The notes under the pieces: generated by a model | The model's database searches: none | What the model saw: only the letters and a program-made list of their open reading frames with translations | What the model was told of the DNA's origin: nothing | In this document: positions 62,484 to 64,000 of the stretch, in pieces | How the letters are laid out: each line of letters starts with the position of its first letter | Numbering within the stretch: the first letter of the stretch is position 1 | Origin: J054 sp965221985 | GTDB lineage: Bacteria > Pseudomonadota > Gammaproteobacteria > Steroidobacterales > GCA-2729495 | Assembly (NCBI GenBank): GCA_965221985.1 | Contig: OZ244928.1 | Location: 2,232,001 to 2,296,000, forward strand | DNA: 64,000 bases | Direction: 5' to 3' | Translations under genes and position numbers: made by a program

Positions 62484-63305
62484 ATGGGTAAGGCACGGAA
62501 AAAAGGCCGAAAAACAAGAATGGCAGATCAGGCAGATCCCTATGATCTATATGAGCGGGCCGTACAAAATGTTGAGGAGCAATGTCACCTAGTTGATTAC
62601 CTTTTCAAGAGTTTACGCGGCCGCAAGGCCAAGAGTTTTCGCGAGGATTTTTGCGGTACTGCCAGCGCGGCCTGCGAGTGGGTGCGATTGGGGAAGTCCC
62701 GTTATGCCTTTGGTATCGATCTAGATCCCGAACCGCTTGCCTGGGGGCGCAAGCACCGGGTTGCGGCTCTTAAGAAAAAGCAGCGGCAGAGAGTTTCCCT
62801 ACGGCTGGGTGATGTCCGGACGACGGAAACACCCTTAGTGGATGTGGTCGGCGCTTTCAATTTCAGCTATTGGATTTTTGCAGATCGCAAGAGTCTGCTG
62901 GAGTATTTTCAGACTGTATATACGGCTCTTGAGCCCGACGGTATTTTCTTCCTGGATGCCTTTGGCGGTTCCGAAGCCTTAAGCGAAGTTCAAGAACCGT
63001 CTGAAATGGACGGTTTTACCTATATTTGGGATCAAGCCAGCTTTAGTCCCGTGACCGGTACCATGGAAACACACATTCATTTTGAATTTCCTGACGGCTC
63101 ACGTCTCGAAAAAGCTTTCTCTTACCATTGGCGTTTGTGGACGCTGCCGGAAATTCGGGAGTTACTGGAGGAGGCAGGCTTCAAGAACGTCACGGTCTGG
63201 TTTGAATTCCGGGACGACGACGGTGAGGGTCTCGGCGAGTGGTATCCGGATATGATCGGGGATGCTGACCCCGCCTGGGTGGCGAATATAACGGCTGAGA
63301 AGTAG
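62484..63305 (+). CDS. Class I SAM-dependent methyltransferase
   Basis: 273 residues from ATG 62484 (GGGGG 6 bases before); GTG 62472 would add four residues. A basic leader (GKARKKGRKTRMADQ) precedes a Rossmann methyltransferase: motif I SFREDFCGTASAACEWVRLG, acidic loop FGIDLDPEPLAWGRKH, motif II region RLGDVRTTETPLVDVVGAFN, and motif III ALEPDGIFFLDAFGG. YSYHWRLWTLPEIRELLEEAG is typical of the small-molecule methyltransferase C-terminus. The substrate is unknown. It is divergent from the histone-like gene. Confidence 0.88.
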   Translation: MGKARKKGRKTRMADQADPYDLYERAVQNVEEQCHLVDYLFKSLRGRKAKSFREDFCGTASAACEWVRLGKSRYAFGIDLDPEPLAWGRKHRVAALKKKQRQRVSLRLGDVRTTETPLVDVVGAFNFSYWIFADRKSLLEYFQTVYTALEPDGIFFLDAFGGSEALSEVQEPSEMDGFTYIWDQASFSPVTGTMETHIHFEFPDGSRLEKAFSYHWRLWTLPEIRELLEEAGFKNVTVWFEFRDDDGEGLGEWYPDMIGDADPAWVANITAEK

Positions 63306-63716
63306 TGGATAGGGGGTTTATTGTGATTTGCTGCCCAACTTACAACGCTGGATAGCGCGGCGCCTGAGCATTGCCATTGCCTTTTAGACTAGCAAACAAG
63401 CTTAGCCGACAGGCCACCGCGAATATCACATCTAGCCTAGCAACTTCTCTATAGCAGACTCGGACTTTGAGTGATGGCGCGCTTAGTCGTAAGTCATGGA
63501 CCATCTTAAGACAATTTTCTAGTTGCTCGATAGCACAGCGATCAGCCAGCTTTGGTCTCAGAATTGCCGGTGTCTTGTCCAAAGCGGGCAGCTTTCCAAA
63601 TCTACTGGTCTGCGGAGACCGTCGTTCAGCACGATGGTGTTTTCACCTAGATTTCTTGCTGTCCAGTCAGATTGAGTAAATCAAGCATGCGGCCGTTGCT
63701 ATCGCGCGACATTAAT
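63306..63716. other. Intergenic region, nothing supported
   Basis: Between the methyltransferase stop and the promoter of the last gene, small open frames occur on both strands but lack ribosome-binding sites and recognisable sequence. No strong hairpin terminator was seen. Confidence 0.4.
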
Positions 63717-63746
63717 TTGACAAAAGAACTTATCGTCAACTATATT
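63717..63746 (+). promoter_or_regulatory. Sigma-70 promoter of the last gene
   Basis: A perfect -35, TTGACA (63717-63722), and a -10, TATATT (63741-63746), are separated by 18 bases in AT-rich sequence. Transcription would begin near 63753, about 64 bases before the ATG at 63817. Confidence 0.65.
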
Positions 63747-63816
63747 GCAAGCCATAAAGAACACCCGATGACGCACTCGTAGCCATTCATTGGCTTTGAC
63801 ATCAGGGGGTTCAATA

Positions 63817-64000
63817 ATGAGAAGAATGATCTTTGCGCTGGTCCTCGGCGCATGTGTCTCTAACGGGTTTGTGCAGGCTGCGCCGATTAGCTTTGGTGGT
63901 CCGATTGTATTAATTGATGTCGACGAGGTTGGCGCGATCTATTCGGGCTTGCCAGTCGGTACCCAATTTACTGGCGATATCGACGATAGCACGGCGAACG
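63817..64000 (+). CDS. N-terminus of a secreted protein cut by the window edge
   Basis: ATG 63817 has AGGGGG about 8 bases upstream and opens 61 codons to the window end. MRRMIFALVLGACVSNGFVQ followed by AAP is a clear signal peptide, and the mature start (ISFGGPIVLIDVDEVGAIYS, then GLPVGTQFTGDIDD) is beta-rich with a pattern seen in PEP-CTERM-type and other extracellular proteins. The C-terminus would show whether a sorting signal is present. Confidence 0.7.
   Translation, partial: MRRMIFALVLGACVSNGFVQAAPISFGGPIVLIDVDEVGAIYSGLPVGTQFTGDIDDSTAN

Overview
The window looks like chromosome of a gammaproteobacterium. The signs are the block hrcA-grpE-dnaK-dnaJ-dapB-carAB-greA-yhbY-rlmE-ftsH-folP-glmM-tpiA-secG-tRNA-Leu-nuoA..N, the fur/bamE divergent pair next to recN and nadK, ratA-rnfH beside smpB and tmRNA, a tmRNA tag ANDDNYALAA, a Fur of the Pseudomonas type (one Cys of the structural zinc pair missing), and a sigma-32-type promoter before dnaK. 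The order tpiA-secG-tRNA-nuo, many TonB/Tat/secreted proteins and a VPxPA-CTERM protein would suit an environmental lineage near Xanthomonadales/Nevskiales/Woeseiales, but genus cannot be fixed by eye.

Layout. 1-20200 is accessory: secreted proteins of unknown role, a rhomboid protease, a lipoprotein esterase with Ig-like repeats broken by a one-base deletion, a VPxPA-CTERM protein behind a structured leader, a cluster made of two SnoaL-like exported proteins, a TonB-dependent receptor, a BamE-like protein and two Tat-exported enzymes (SDR and UbiD-type decarboxylase), a TPR-sulfotransferase, and a second esterase whose front end is a PASTA module. Three decayed coding-like repeats lie between these genes.

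20300-59100 is dense core genome: tmRNA and SmpB (ribosome rescue), an NSS transporter, ratA-rnfH, bamE/fur, recN-nadK, the heat-shock block, lysine and carbamoyl-phosphate synthesis, transcript and rRNA factors, FtsH, folate and cell-wall precursor genes, triose-phosphate isomerase, SecG, tRNA-Leu(GAG), and a complete 14-gene NADH dehydrogenase I operon.

After nuoN comes an initiator tRNA whose 3' half is repeated 126 bp downstream, with an inverted copy of its anticodon arm between. Beyond it are a possible insertion-sequence end, an array of 12-bp repeats, a Fic protein, a protein-kinase remnant lacking its catalytic core, a lysine/alanine-rich histone-like protein, a methyltransferase and the start of a secreted protein. 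This end looks like the edge of an integrated or rearranged region.

The most notable points are the possible periplasmic UbiD/SDR/TonB cluster, the coding-like dispersed repeat, the phased 12-bp repeats around the fic start, the swapped modules on paralogous esterases, and the rearranged tRNA-fMet locus.
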